The notes beneath the pieces are model-generated. The model searched no databases, was not told where the DNA came from, and saw only the letters and a program-made list of their open reading frames with translations. From positions 496,001 through 560,000 of the forward strand of contig JAFEKR010000016.1 in NCBI GenBank assembly GCA_019022495.1: a DNA stretch of 64,000 bases. The letters are read 5' to 3'. The first letter of the stretch is position 1, and the number at the start of each line of letters is the position of its first letter. The position numbers were made by a program, and so were the translations under genes. The stretch is from Epichloe hybrida. Its lineage: Eukaryota > Ascomycota > Sordariomycetes > Hypocreales > Clavicipitaceae. Positions 33,236 through 45,727 of this stretch are shown piece after piece.

Positions 33236-36200
33236 ATGTTCTGTGGCACCCGCTATCTGCCCTACCGCAGCAAATCGAAGACTGACAAATTGGTTGAAAA
33301 TCAGAGCTACAATGTCGACTCCCCCAGTGAGATGGTGGTGGACACGGACGACTATGTCGGTGTCGCCAATGCTCCCGAGAAAGATTCCGTAGCCATCATC
33401 AACCCCGACGGCCCCGAGCAAGGCGATTCGGATCAGCAACTCCAGGACCTTCCTCTAGCCAACGATTGTATGCTTCACGCCCACCGGTCGACCCACCCTC
33501 GCATTGCATCTTCAAAGGCGAGACAATCAAGCTGACACGCAAGTACTAGATGAGGCTATGAGAGAGGTGGCTTTGCCTCCCTTATCGGACGAACCCAAAA
33601 TTCTCGACGATGCCTATAATACCTGGACCGTTGAAAACTGGAGAAATATGGGGAAGAAGGAGCATGGTCCCGTTTTCCAGGCTGGCGGCTATCCATGGTG
33701 CGTTACACAACTTGATCCTAGGCATATTGAATGAAGTCAATAGGTAAAGAAGCAGGCTGTGAAACCTGATTCTGACTATATCCTAGGCGAATTCTCCTCT
33801 TTCCTCACGGCAACAACACAGACCAGTGTTCTATATACCTAGAGCACGGGTTCGAGGCAGATGCTATCCCCGATAACTGGAGCTGCTGTGTACAATTTTC
33901 CCTGGTCTTGTGGAATCCCAATGATCCTAGCCTATACGCTCATCATGCAGCGCATCACAGATTCACAAAAGAGGAAGGCGACTGGGGGTTCACGCGCTTT
34001 GTAGAGCACAGGAGAATGTTCAATGTGCCATGGAAGCACGGTACACGACCCCTCTGCGAAGATGACGTTGCCAACATAACAGCCTATGTGCGTATCGTCG
34101 AGGATGAGACTGGTGTTTTGTGGCACAACTTCATCAATTACGATTCTAAGAAGGAGACTGGCTACGTCGGTCTCAAGAACCAAGGCGCTACATGCTACCT
34201 TAACAGTCTGCTCCAGTCGCTGTATTTTACCAACGCTTTTCGCAAGGTATGACCCTACTTTGAAGCGTTGTGTGACGAGCCATATCATTAATTCGAAGCA
34301 GGCCGTGTATGAGATTCCCACCGAGAATGATGAGAGTATGCACAACTCTGCTTACACCCTTCAACGGCTATTTTATCAACTTCAAACTTCCGACCAAGCT
34401 GTTGGTACCAATGAATTGACAAAGTCATTTGGTTGGGAGACTCGTCATATTTTCGAGCAACAGGACGTTCAAGAATTGTCAAGAAAACTGATGGAGCGGA
34501 TGGAGGAGAAAATGAAGGGCACAAAGGCCGAAAATGTCCTCCCGGAGATGTTCAGCGGTAAGATCAAGACTTACATTTCATGTATCAACGTGGACTATGA
34601 ATCAAGCCGCATCGAGGACTTTTGGGACATCCAGCTTAATGTCAGCGGCAACAATAACTTGCTCGAAAGTTTCCAGGACTATATTCAGGTCGAAAAAATG
34701 GATGGAGAAAATCAGTACTTTGCTGGGGACGAGCACAAGCTGCAGGACGCCAACAAGGGTGTCATCTTCACAAGCTTTCCAGACGTTCTTCACCTGCAAC
34801 TCAAGCGATTTGAGTATGATATTCAAAGAGACATGATGATGAAGATCAACGACCGCTACGAGTTCCCGGACGTTTTTGACGCTGCGCCATATCTGATAGA
34901 GGATGCTGACAAGTCCGAGCCTTGGACCTATCAGTTGCACGGCGTCCTTGTTCACAGCGGCGATCTCAACGCCGGCCATTACTATGCATTCATCAAGCCT
35001 GAAAAGGATGGCTGGTTTTATAGGTATGATGATGACAAAGTAACCAGGGCCACTTCCCGAGAAGTGCTTGAAGAGAATTTCGGAGGAGAGTACAGGACCT
35101 CAAACGGACACCGTGCTCCTCTCCAGAAAAAGCCACCCGTCATCCGCCAGAACAGTGCCTACATGTTAGTGTATATTCGTCAGTCAAGACTTGACAAGAT
35201 TCTCTGTCAGGTGCAGAAGAACGACATTCCTCAGCACTTGCGTATGTGGCTTTCCCCTGTTCAAACTGGCAAATCCCTCCCCCTACCCCCCTCCGGCAAT
35301 GCGTGCGCTGACCAGTCCTTGCAGAACAACGGGTTGAAGAAGAAAACGCGATGAAAGAGGCCCGCAGACGTGAGCAGAGAGAAGCTCACCTATACATGAT
35401 GGCCAAGGTCATCACTGACGATACGTTCCGTCAGTATGGTGGCACTGACCTCTGTACCTTTGACCCCAATCAAGAAGTGGATGAGGCTTCACCGAGGTCT
35501 TATCGCATCCGCCGAACCATGACAATGGAAGAATTCACAGCTCAGGTGGCCGAGGACATGGGTCAAGACGCTCGCAAAATTCGCCTTTGGCTAATGGTCA
35601 ATCGACAAAACAAGACCATTCGGCCTGATCAACCGATAATGGATCTGCGCCTCACTGTCGAAGAAGTCTATAGTCGCTCTGCAGCCCATCGTGATAACAG
35701 TCTACGGGTTTGGGCAGAAGTGGCGGAAGAATTGGACTCTGACGGTCAGCCAATCTGGCCATCCTACCAGAGCCAGTCAAACGGTGTAGTCGTCAAGAAT
35801 GACACAATTCTTCTCTTCCTCAAACATTTTGACAGTGAACAACAGACGCTGCGGGGAATAGGACACGCGTATATTGGTAAGGAAAAGAAGGTTGACGACC
35901 TGGTACCTCAGATCATGGAGAAGATGGGGTGGGGTGAAAAGCTACCTGCAGATGATAAGCTCCTGCTTTGGGAGGTGAGTTTGGTTTCTCTCATCTTGGT
36001 CATCGTCGCGGCACGGGACAAGAAAAGCAATGAGCTTTATGCTGACTCGAATAGGAAATCAAACCCACCATGATCGAGCCCCTGAAGGCGAAGCAGACAT
36101 TGAAGGTTGCCGAGCTGCAAGATGGTGACATTATCTGCTTCCAAAGATCCTCTGCCCGCCAAGCAGAACAACTCCAATCTCAGGAAAAGTCTCTGCAAGA

Positions 36201-37422
36201 GCCGTGAGTTCTTTCTCTTTGGTTGTTGTCATGCTATAAACCTCTGGTTTTGGACTTTTCAAGCAACTGACATTGTGCAGATTACGCACATCGGACCGAT
36301 TTGAAGATGCCCGTGAATACTATGACTTTTTGGAGAACAAGAGGACAGTGAGGTTCTACCCTCACCCGACCAGATGCGAGCAAGAACAGTATCAGCCATT
36401 TGACCTGGTGCTCAATTCAAAGATTAATTATGATAATCTATCAGAGCGCGTGGGAACGTACTTGAATACTGAACCGACCCATATTCGCTTGTGGACGGTG
36501 AACGCCGCGACAAACAATCCCAAGGCCCCGGTTCGGCGCGGTACCAACCCCAGCTTGAGACAAATATTGAATCCCATGGGCTCAAGCACTGTCAACCCTA
36601 GTCAAAGAGGAGATGCCTTTTACTTTGAGGTGTTGGAGATGAGCTTGGCCGAGTTGGACACCAAGAAGAGCATAAAGCTTACATGGCTGAGCGAGGGAAT
36701 CACAAAAGAGGTGCGTAACGCCATTGTCACACCGTAGACATTTTTTTTTTTTGAATGCCCCTTGACTGACAAACTGATAAATAGGATCACTTTGACTTGC
36801 TTGTTCCCAAGATTGGAACTATAGATGACGTCATCCACGCACTGATCAAAAAGGCCCAAATACCTGACGAGCAAGAAGGTGGGAGAATAAGGGTATACGA
36901 GGCGAGCGCAAACAGATTCTACCGTGAGCCGCGAAGAGACCATCCTGTTATGAACCTCAATGAGTACACGCAGATCTATGCCGAGCGAGTCACGGAAGAA
37001 GAGGCAGCTGCTGCCGAAGAGAACTTCATTCAAGTCTTTCATTTCCAGAATGAGGTCAACAGAGTCCACGGAGTGCCTTTCAAGTTTGTTCTGATAGAGG
37101 GCGAGAAATTCGTGGACACCAAGAAGCGTCTCGAGAAACGCACTGGCCTCAAGGGCAAGAGCTTTGAGAAGATTAAATTTGCGGTCGTCCGTCGATCGAA
37201 CTACTCGAAACCGCAGTATCTCAATGATGGTAAGTTCTCCCTTACTACCCACCCGCCAGCAGAACCTGGAATGAAATTGATTTGGAGTGATGACTAATGT
37301 AAGCGGCGGCAGATGATGAGTTATGGAACTTGGCGGCACCCGAGGACGACTTTCTCGGTTTGGACCACGTGGATAGGACCAGGTCTCTGAGAAACGGTGT
37401 CGGGGATTTGTTCCTTCGATGA
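33236..37422 (+). CDS. UBP15: Ubiquitin C-terminal hydrolase, UBP15/USP7 type
   Basis: Nine exons: 33236-33467, 33550-33697, 33787-34246, 34302-35241, 35325-35974, 36055-36203, 36281-36710, 36785-37229, 37313-37422 (3564 nt, 1187 residues). Order: MATH (TRAF-like) domain at about 85-215 ('[10 protein letters not shown]'), USP catalytic core with the Cys box [13 protein letters not shown] (Cys263) and the His box [11 protein letters not shown] (His506), then HAUSP-type ubiquitin-like domains ('[12 protein letters not shown]', '[15 protein letters not shown]'). It is a deubiquitinase acting on diverse substrates. The exact start is uncertain: an in-frame ATG at 33332 or an upstream exon is equally plausible. 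Everything from exon 2 onward is secure. Confidence 0.95.
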
Positions 37423-37998
37423 GCGAAGCATGTTGACGAAAATGATACGCAGCTATACCAAACGTGGTATCAAGGGGAAAAAAAGGCGGCATTCTTTTGA
37501 ATTGAGGTGGCGTCGGGGTGTCGCAAGCCATGGCGTACTTCACGGCTGACTTGTTTACGGTTTCGCATACCTAGTAGTGACCAACAAGAGAAGGGTAGAG
37601 ACTCTGGATACACGGGGGCAGCTAGCTACGTTGGGCTATCAAACACTCAAGTAGCTATATGGCAAACATGGCTTACACTCTGATGAAAGAGTTTGACAAG
37701 CGCACTCTGGCGTCTTCTGGTGATGAAGTGTCCTGTGAAGCTGGCAAGTGCATGTAGTAATTTGAAAAGTCGTTGCGCTCTATCATTTTTGTTCTACCCT
37801 TGGGACTTTCAGATGACTTACCTAGACTCACCTACAACGATGCGATTCGTCTGCCGTGTGAAAAAAAAAAAAACCCCAACTCAAAAAAGACGACAATAAC
37901 AAAACTTACATTCACGCAACGCCATAATCTAGTATCTGTCTCTCTATCAAGGAGAAAGAGGAGAAGGAGGAGAAAGAGGGGGAGGGGGGGGTTAAAGT
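37423..37998. other. Intergenic between convergent UBP15 and asparaginase genes
   Basis: 3' ends of convergent genes. A G/A-rich tract (about 37950-37992) precedes the asparaginase stop. No gene supported. Confidence 0.45.
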
Positions 37999-39774
37999 TC
38001 ACGCATGTATGTCCCGTCTATATTTGGCCAGGGGTCCTCGTTCAATCTCCTCCATGGAGAGATGAGCGCCGGCAGAACGCAACAAGTCGGCACAAATGTC
38101 GTTGCCAGACAAGGTTGCCAGAAAGAGAGGTGAGTTGTCGGCACGATTTCTCTCGTGCACGCTTGCGCCCCGCTTGAGGAGTTCCAGCATAATGTCGGCG
38201 TTGCCACTCACGGCAGCCAGATGAACAGCCGTGTTGCCAGCATAGTCTGCTGTTTTGAGGAGCCGACTGCCATGTCCCGCGAGCAGCTGGTTGACGACGG
38301 ACATTTGTCCATTCTGGATGGCGTATCCGAGGGCCGTGAAGGCCGACTCGGTTGGGGTGAGACGCGATGCGGGATCCTCCAGGGGCGCGGCGGGATGAGA
38401 AAAGGTCGGGTGGGCAATCTCGGTCATTTCGCCGCGCAGAGAGCGGGAGAAGTCGAGGGTGATGTCCTCGTTTGTGAGATTGGGCAGGGCGAGCAGGTAG
38501 GAGAGCTTGGTGAGGGCGGCCTCGGGGGTGAGATCGAGGCCAAAGATGACGCCGGCGCGACCGAGCTGCGTGCCTGGGGCGTAGACGGGGGAGACGAAGC
38601 CGCTTACGCACTGGGAGACGTTGACGACGATGACGCCGCGCTCGACGGCTGCGCGAATGACGTGCGTGAGGCGGCCGTCGGCGCCGCCGGGGACGTTGCC
38701 CATGCCAAAGGTTTCGAGGATCAGGCCCCTCAGGTCGGGGAGGCGGAGCACGGCGTCGATCATCTCGGGCTTGATGCCGGGGAAGACGCGAAGGCAGGCG
38801 ACGTGGGTCGTGTCCAGGTGCTTCTGGACAACCTGGAACTCGGCGATGGACGTCGGGCGCAGCACGAGAGACCAGTCGACGGTGATGCCGAGGCCGTTGA
38901 CCTTGGCCAGCGGGTCGAGGTTGGGAGAGGCAAAGGCCTCGAAGGCGGCGGAGCTGACCTTTGTGGTCCGGTTGCCCCTGTACAGCTTGTGGTGGAAGAA
39001 GAGGCCGACTTCTGGTATGACGAAGGTGCCGGCGATGATGAGCGACCCGAGGAGGTTGTCGACGGCGTCGGACTGCAGCGCGAAGATGGGCGCCTGGGAG
39101 CCCGTCAGGATGACGGGCTTGCCGAGGTTGGACATGATGAAGGAGAGGGCGGAGGCGGTGTAGGCGAGGGAGTCGGTGCCGTGGAGGATGACGAAGCCGT
39201 CGAAGAGGTGGTAGTTTTCCTTGACGCACGAGGCCATGGCGGCCCAGTCGGCGGCGGAAATGGAGGAGGAGTCGAGGAGGGGGGTGAATTCGAGGATGGA
39301 GTAGCGGATGTGGCGGTTGTGGGAGGTTGGTGGCGTGCGGAGGGAGTCGAGGGAGAGGAGGTGGCCTTGGCGGTAGGCTTGGAGCTTGACTTTGTAGAGA
39401 GAGAGGAAGGAGTCAGCATTGCCATCATGGGTTTTGGTTTTGGTGGTTTGGTTTTGAAGGAAGGGGGGGGGGGGTTGTTGGAGTTTCGGTTCAAGAAGGA
39501 TACATCGATGGGAACGAACGCGATGGCATCAACGATGAGTATAAAGTGATTGCGAGGGGAGGGGGGAGGGGGGAAAAAACAGGAACATACCATCTGGGCC
39601 GGACATGTCGTTAAAGGTCGGCCTCGGCGCCATGGCACTATCGAGGAAGCCCTCGCTGGGGGCCAGGCCATCGGGGCCTTCTTGCATGCATATCGTGCCG
39701 CCGGTGCCGATGATGAGGACGCGCGACTCCGGCAGACCGGTGGATTGATCAGGGAGCGTCGAGGACGGCGCCAT
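37999..39774 (-). CDS. L-asparaginase (type I) with C-terminal ankyrin repeats
   Basis: Two exons on the minus strand, 39774-39591 and 39389-37999 (1575 nt, 524 residues), separated by a 201-b pyrimidine-rich intron. Catalytic elements: the GTGGTI motif (23-28, nucleophile Thr region), LHGTDSL (Thr133, Asp134) and GKPVILTGSQ. The C-terminal 110 residues carry ankyrin repeats ('DYAGNTAVHLAAVSGNADIM', 'NRADNSPLFLATLSGNDICA'). This architecture is known for eukaryotic cytosolic asparaginases. It hydrolyses asparagine to aspartate and ammonia. The coding strand is very GC-rich at third positions, which creates long shadow frames on both strands. Confidence 0.93.
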
Positions 39775-40171
39775 GGTTGGGTTTGTCGTGGGATTGAAAG
39801 GGCGAAGGAGGGAGGTGAAGGTGAGAATGGATTTCAGTGAGGTGGAGGCTGGGGTTGAGCGGCAGTTGGAGATGACGGCCCCAATCAACTATGTACATAC
39901 GTGCAAACTCAAGGGTTTACCAACAGAATGCCAAGAATGAGAAAATATAGATTTTTTTTCGTCTCTTACATACATTCCACTGACAGGTCCGATATCCGGG
40001 GGGCCGGCGGCACTTGCAATCGGCGAAGGCGCCGATTTCGACGGGATGCGCGCGGATTGGATGCCGGCGGGGTGGGTTTTTTTTTTTTCATGTCATTTGC
40101 TGCGTGGGGATTCGCTGGTGCGAGTTTGCGAGGGGTATTGGAAATTGAAATGCAGTGCAGTGGTGGGGTTC

Positions 40172-40213
40172 CGATGGGTGATGGGTGATGGGTGATGGGT
40201 GATGGGTGATGGA
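40172..40213. repeat. Tandem repeat, 8-bp unit GATGGGTG
   Basis: About five direct copies. Confidence 0.9.
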
Positions 40214-40310
40214 TGGCCGGTTTGCGGATGCCGCGTCCGTATTAGGAGTGAGATGAGTGTGAGACGGAATAAGACGAGAGTGAGAAGTGATGAGTGAGAA
40301 GTGAGACAGG

Positions 40311-40357
40311 AGAGAGTGAGAGTGAGAGTAAGAGTGAGAGTGAGAGTGAGAGTGAGG
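40311..40357. repeat. Hexanucleotide purine repeat (GAGAGT)n
   Basis: About seven copies of GAGAGT/AGTGAG with one GTAAGA interruption; a polypurine tract. Confidence 0.9.
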
Positions 40358-40586
40358 CTGCTGTGATAATAAGTGGCTCTATTTTGTGGTGTGGCTGTTT
40401 TGTGGGCGTGTCGACTTGCCCTGCATCTTTCTTATGGTAATCCAAGCTCATAACGATGATGCCTGTGTTCAATTAAATGATGGGCCCAACACCCCGCGTC
40501 ATAGACTTGCTGATGATGTCTGTTCTCATGATTCGAGACTCCTCTTGTCTCTTCTTCTCATCTCACCGACTAGACAGGGTGCGTGG

Positions 40587-40629
40587 TGAGATGAGAGATG
40601 AGAGATGAGAGATGAGAGATGAGAGATGG
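40587..40629. repeat. Tandem repeat, 8-bp-type unit GAGAGATG
   Basis: About five copies of a purine-rich GAGAGATG-like unit, about 400 b upstream of the BUR1-like start. Confidence 0.9.
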
Positions 40630-41022
40630 ACCGCATGCACGAGCGGAGCTTGCATTCATGGAGAGCCCCCGCCACAATGGGGCCCATCAATCATCTTGCG
40701 TCATTCATGCAACCATTGGCAATATACATAAACTCTCTCTCCTCAACCTTTTTGCCGCCACGTGCTTTTTTGTCGCAAACCCTCCTTCGCAGTCGCACGA
40801 CACTGGGAATTGTCTATCTGTCTCTCCCGACGCGCCGCATCGCGCCGCATCGCGCAGAGACCACCCATCACCAGCACGGCGATGCCATCTCAAAACTCAT
40901 CCTGAAACTCATCCTATCCTCCGCCCGCCCGCGCGACCGCCCGCTTTGTTGGAAGCATCGACGCCCTTGCCTCGATTTTCAAATCCTTTGCTTTACTCTC
41001 TCCGCAAGCCGCCTTTGCCCCC

Positions 41023-43035
41023 ATGGCCGCCGCCACCATGGATCGCCCGTCCGAGAAGACGCCCAACGGCACATCGCCGTACACGTACGCCCTCAACCAC
41101 CTCAGACCCAAGCGTAGCTTTACAGGCTGCTCGCGCATATCCGACTATGAGCTGCTGGGCAAGCTGGGCGAAGGGACTTTCGGGTACGTTTCCGGACCAA
41201 CGTGTCCAGCGCATCACGCGCTATTCATACGTGGCTGGGTGTGCTGTGCATGCATGATACTAAAATCAGGAAACCACAGCGAGGTTCACAAGGCCCGCTC
41301 GAAAAAGACGGGCGCCCTCATCGCGCTCAAGAAGATCATCATGCATCACGAAAAAGATGGGGTATGTATGCTCCATTTCGATCCGCCCGCCAGCTCGAGG
41401 CAGAGAGAACCCGACGACATGTTGACAAAATTCGGCTTGCGCCTAGTTCCCCATTACTGCTCTGCGAGAGATCAAACTTTTGAAATTATTGTCGCATAAA
41501 AACATACTTAGACTCGAAGACATGGCTGTTGAGCACCCTTCGCGACCAAGTGGGTTTCCACCAGCCAGCACCGAAAGACTGTTCGTTATTAACTCGGATA
41601 CAAGCCGATAAGCGAAAAAAGCCCATCATGTACATGGCCACGCCTTATATGGATCACGATTTGTCCGGGCTGCTCGACAATCCTTCGGTTCATTTCAAAG
41701 AAGCCCAGATCAAGTGCTATCTGAAGCAGTTGCTCGAGGGCCTCTGCTATCTCCATGACAATCACATCCTCCACCGAGACATGAAGGCAGCCAATCTCTT
41801 GATTGACAATCAGGGCTTACTGCAGATTGCCGACTTCGGTTTGGCCAGACACTACGACGGCCCTACGCCACGGGCCGGGCGACCGATGGGTGACGGACGC
41901 AGAGATTATACGGGCCTGGTCGTCACGCGATGGTACCGACCGCCCGAGCTGCTGCTCCAGTTGAGGCAGTATACAACGGCCATTGATGTGTGGGGTGTTG
42001 GGTAAGATTTGAATGCTGCAGCCCCCGTGACTCCCATCTTTGGCGACGGAGCAGCCCACAAGACTGACCGCGGACAGCTGTGTATTTGGCGAAATGCTTG
42101 TCGGAAAGCCCATTGTTGCCGGCGAGAGTGACGCCCATCAGCTCGACTTGATTTGGGATCTCATGGGGTCGCCCAGCGACGACGTAATGCCTGGTTGGAA
42201 ACAGCTCCCTGGCGCAGAGCATCTGTCGCCGCGACCTCGATCGGGGAATCTGTCCAACCGTTTCAGAGAGTATGTACCATACCATACCATTGCCATGCCC
42301 GGTGTCCCATTCAATCCAGCTCGACCGACTAACATGGTGGCTAGGTACGGCTCCGGCGCCATTTCACTTCTAAGAGAGCTCCTCAAACTGGACTGGCGCA
42401 CTCGGATCAACGCCGTAGATGCACTGGAACACCCCTACTTCAAAATGGCCCCGCTGCCCATGGCTCCCGAAGACATCCCAACGTACGAAGACAGCCACGA
42501 GCTCGACCGAAGAAAGTTTCACGATCGCAAAGCCAACCTGCCGCCTGCACCCAAGGGCGGCACAGTAGGTATTGGTCCCGATGCGAATGGCGCCACGGCC
42601 GGCTTCAACACCGGAGATGGATACGGGCGGAACGGCGCCAATGGCAGCCGGTACAGAGACGACAGACGGCCGGCATGGCAGAGAGATCGCGGGCCACACG
42701 CTCGGCTCCCCCCGCAAGACCGGCCGGGGAACAGGGACGAGGCGGAATTTCGGAGGAACCGTGTTCCTGGACGGGGTGGTCCGGGCCCGGGCGCTGCCGA
42801 TGTAGACACTTATATCCCGGCATACCGAGGCGATGCGGGAGAGGGTGGTGCTGGTGCTGGTGCTGGTGCTGGTGCTGGTGCTGCTGGTGCTGTTCGACGG
42901 AGGGACGAGCGCCCGCCGCGAGATGACCGACGTCGCTATGCCGACAAGGAGAGATGGAATGATCGCGATAGGAGGACGAGGAGTCGAAGCCGCTCACCCG
43001 CACACGAAAGGAGCAGAGAAGTATATCGTCGCTGA
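41023..43035 (+). CDS. BUR1: BUR1/CDK9-type cyclin-dependent kinase
   Basis: Six exons: 41023-41183, 41280-41361, 41447-41549, 41605-42001, 42078-42269, 42345-43035 (1626 nt, 541 residues). Kinase motifs: Gly loop GEGTFG (49-54), PITALRE helix (83-89, hallmark of the CDK9 group), [10 protein letters not shown] (Asp174), DFG (192-194), T-loop Thr223 in [12 protein letters not shown]. The C-terminal 150 residues are low-complexity, Arg/Gly/Asp-rich, with an Ala-Gly repeat encoded by (GGTGCT)n at 42845-42892 and an RS-like end ([14 protein letters not shown]). It is expected to phosphorylate the RNA polymerase II CTD and elongation factors with a Bur2-type cyclin. Start ATG 41023 has a good context (GCCCCC ATG G). 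An in-frame Met at 41038 is an alternative. Confidence 0.95.
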
Positions 43036-43359
43036 GGACAACAAGAACCAAAACGCAAGATTGAATTCGAAGACATCATCAGGACACAGTGCAGCGCAGT
43101 TTCTTTAATATGAAACTTGTTTTTATTAGAAAATCAAAAGTTAAACGAGTAAAGAAGCGATCGTGGCTTGTATGAATGAGGGGAAACTTGAAATGGGGTA
43201 TCTTGAAATCATCGTAGACGAAACAGGGAAACAAGTTGGCGCGAGAGAAGAGACAACGAAGTTATAGCAATAATACAAGTACAAGATGGGAATACACTGC
43301 CATTCAATTGCCCAAGTGACGTGGCCACCTTCTGGAGCAAAGAACAGGGTTCCCCCAGA
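43036..43359. other. Intergenic between convergent genes
   Basis: 3' ends of the BUR1-like and membrane-protein genes. Nothing notable. Confidence 0.4.
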
Positions 43360-44248
43360 TTACTGCTCGGAATCATCCTCTTGCTCATGAATCGTCTGCG
43401 CCTGCACACTAGAAATGTGTCGAAACCGCGCAGAGTTGGGCGACGGGGAAGAAGCCGCATCGGCCCAGCGCCAGTCTGGTTCGAGGCCGAGATGTGTCAT
43501 CTCTCCTGCCGAGAGGTACTGGTCTTTGAGGTACTGGTCCTTGATGTACTGGTTTTCGAGGGCACAGTTCTTCTGGTAGGCTTTGCGGGAGGCGTGCTGG
43601 TCGTGTTCTTGCATGTTGAAGGAGGTTGTAAGGATGGCGGAGGCGTTTGCAGTGAGGACGCCTGCTATGACGCCTATGAGGGCGGCTATGCTGAACTGTG
43701 GAGTGCAAGGGATTGATTTTAGCTTGATATTCTTTCTCTCTTTTCTTTCTTTCTTCCATGTTCAATGCGACGGGGAGGAGAACATTGATCTCGACGGTAG
43801 GAGAATATCAATTCTTGACATTCAACAGAGTGGGAAGGGCGGAGGGACAGAACAGCAACGTGTTTGAAAAGTCTTACGAATGTGTACAGTGGCTATGCGA
43901 TGCGATGGCTTCATTAGCACTCGTTTGCAAGTTGAAGAATAGATTTTGAAAGCAGAGGTTTCGAGGTGGTGGTTGGTTGTTGCGGAGAGGCGCCATTACC
44001 TCGAGACTGACGAGAAACCCTGCGGCGGCGGCAACCCAGCCGGCTACATACGAGAGCACATGCGCTGCCGGGGCGAAAAGAGCTTGCAGACCCCCAGCGA
44101 GGTACGAGAAGGGAAGCCACAGTGTGCGCAGGGGCAAGGCGATGCTGCTGATCAGGAGGGCTGTGTACCGCGCCCAGGGGAGGGACCAGATGGTCTTGAC
44201 GACGTGGGTGAGGGTGGTGATGATGAATGAGGAGTTGGCGTCGCCCAT
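43360..44248 (-). CDS. Hypothetical membrane protein, 194 residues
   Basis: Two exons on the minus strand, 44248-44000 and 43695-43360 (585 nt), joined in frame at '..GFLVSLE' and 'FSIAALIGV'. The first exon ends in a long hydrophobic stretch, and a second membrane segment (IAALIGVIAGVLTANASAI) follows the splice. The C-terminal tail is polar with a short repeat (QYIKDQYLKDQYL) and is probably cytosolic or lumenal. I do not recognise a named family; it looks like the small uncharacterised membrane proteins common in Sordariomycetes. The 304-b intron is long for this window, so an extra exon is possible. Confidence 0.62.
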
Positions 44249-44769
44249 TGTGTGATGCGTCGCGCTGCGTCGCGATCGTCGCGATGGAACGTGTCTACAT
44301 GTAGGACACGGGATCGTAAGGGGTTGTAGGGGTTGTTTGGGTTGTTTGGACACAACATTACTTGTTGGATTGGGGAATCTGGTCGAGGGAGAAGAGAGTG
44401 AAGGTTGTTGGGCCGGGGGGTTGGTAGGGTGGCGATTGTGATTTGTGGAGGAAGGTCCGGTCCGCCACAGCTTTTGTTGCCTTGCAGTCATCGGAGCCGG
44501 ATGGCGACATACACATATAAATATGAACAGGAGCAGGAAAGCTTGACATTTCCTGTCAGTTCTGTGCATCTTGTCAAATGTTGGTCGATTGGTCTATTTA
44601 CAGGTATCCAAGTTTGCGCCACACACACACTGATGTCACGGCGCGGACGTTTTTCGCGATTCAACGCCCTCTGAATGGCATCAATTTGTCCCAATAGACT
44701 ACCACCCGCGGCTCTACGATACACCGCCTCTTGAAGGGCAACGCCTGAGCCGTGGAACGCCATTCGGAC
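44249..44769. other. Divergent intergenic region
   Basis: Promoter region between the membrane-protein and acidic-protein genes. No gene or strong element seen. Confidence 0.4.
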
Positions 44770-45555
44770 ATGACTCCGTCGCACTCCCCGGGCAATGATG
44801 CCACACCGGCTGCGGACACGAATCCATCTTCGGCCCAGCTGGGAGCCAAGCCAATCAAGAGAAAGCATGGAGATGACCACGAGCCGTCCAAGACGCCGCG
44901 TGTCGAGCGATGCGCCCCAGAAGAATGTCCAGAGGAGTATTTGGATGAAGAAGACGCCTCTGATCAAGGATCAGATGAGGAATCAGAAGAACAAGAAGAG
45001 GATGATGATGATGATGATGAAGATGATGAAGATGATGAAGACGATGATGATGATGATGATGATGATGGTGGTGGTGAAGACGGTGAAGACGGTGAAGACG
45101 ATGAAGACGATGATGATGATGAAGATGAAGGCGAAGACAGAGAAGAAGAAGAAGACATCCCCTCACATTGGCGCGCCATCCTCTCCTTCCACGACATGAT
45201 CAACGACCCCTCCTCCGCGGGCCCAAAATACAACGAGCTGGACGCGGAGCAGAAAATCATCATCGCCCTCGGCGTGCGCAACCTATTCCTCGCCACGTCG
45301 AGAAGCAGCTCCGTCAGGGACAGAGACAGGCAGATCCTAGAGAACATGAAGGGCGTGTTGGAGGAGGTCACGCACCCGGCCGTCGTGAAGGAGTCGGGCC
45401 TCGAGATCTCGTTTTATCCGGGCAGAAAGCACTCCCAGCTGAGGCACATCCTGGACCTGGATACCAAGATTGGGGAGCATTCGCACAAGAGCTACTTTGC
45501 GCAGCTTGTGACGACGCCGAGGGTGTTTGCGGCGTTTGTTCAGCCCCGGGAGTAG
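44770..45555 (+). CDS. Hypothetical nuclear-type acidic protein, 261 residues
   Basis: Single exon. Residues 1-60 are Ser/Pro-rich with a basic cluster (KPIKRKHGDD) that may be a nuclear localisation signal. Residues about 65-135 are an almost pure Asp/Glu tract, encoded by GAT/GAA triplet repeats at about 45000-45160. The C-terminal 125 residues are a conventional folded region ('HWRAILSFHDMINDPSSAGP', 'RKHSQLRHILDLDTKIG'). The long acidic tract is typical of histone- or ribosomal-protein-binding chaperones, but I do not recognise the C-terminal family. Confidence 0.7.
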   Translation: MTPSHSPGNDATPAADTNPSSAQLGAKPIKRKHGDDHEPSKTPRVERCAPEECPEEYLDEEDASDQGSDEESEEQEEDDDDDDEDDEDDEDDDDDDDDDGGGEDGEDGEDDEDDDDDEDEGEDREEEEDIPSHWRAILSFHDMINDPSSAGPKYNELDAEQKIIIALGVRNLFLATSRSSSVRDRDRQILENMKGVLEEVTHPAVVKESGLEISFYPGRKHSQLRHILDLDTKIGEHSHKSYFAQLVTTPRVFAAFVQPRE

Positions 45556-45727
45556 AGGTGGATGGGTTGTTGCTCGGAGTTGGAAGAAATGTTGGCATGC
45601 CCGTGACGGCTGGCTTGCTGTTGAGCATTTCTGCGCCTTGGCCTCACGGTTGGTGAGATGAGAAGATGAAATCGTATTTCATTATTGAACCAACAATACA
45701 TAGCATACAGCCCCTTTCCTTAACCGC

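Larger units (their letters stand above)
39775..41022. other. Divergent intergenic region with three tandem repeats
   Basis: Separates asparaginase from the BUR1-like kinase. It holds three purine-rich tandem arrays: (GATGGGTG)n at 40172-40213, (GAGAGT)n at 40311-40357 and (GAGATGA)n at 40587-40629. The last 250 b are pyrimidine-rich leader of the kinase gene. No gene supported. Confidence 0.55.

Noticed and set aside
38155..39549. 464-codon plus-strand frame opposite the asparaginase gene (and a 395-codon minus frame)
   Set aside because: Shadow of a very GC3-rich coding region; Gly/Glu/Asp-biased composition without motifs, while the minus-strand asparaginase has catalytic and ankyrin motifs.
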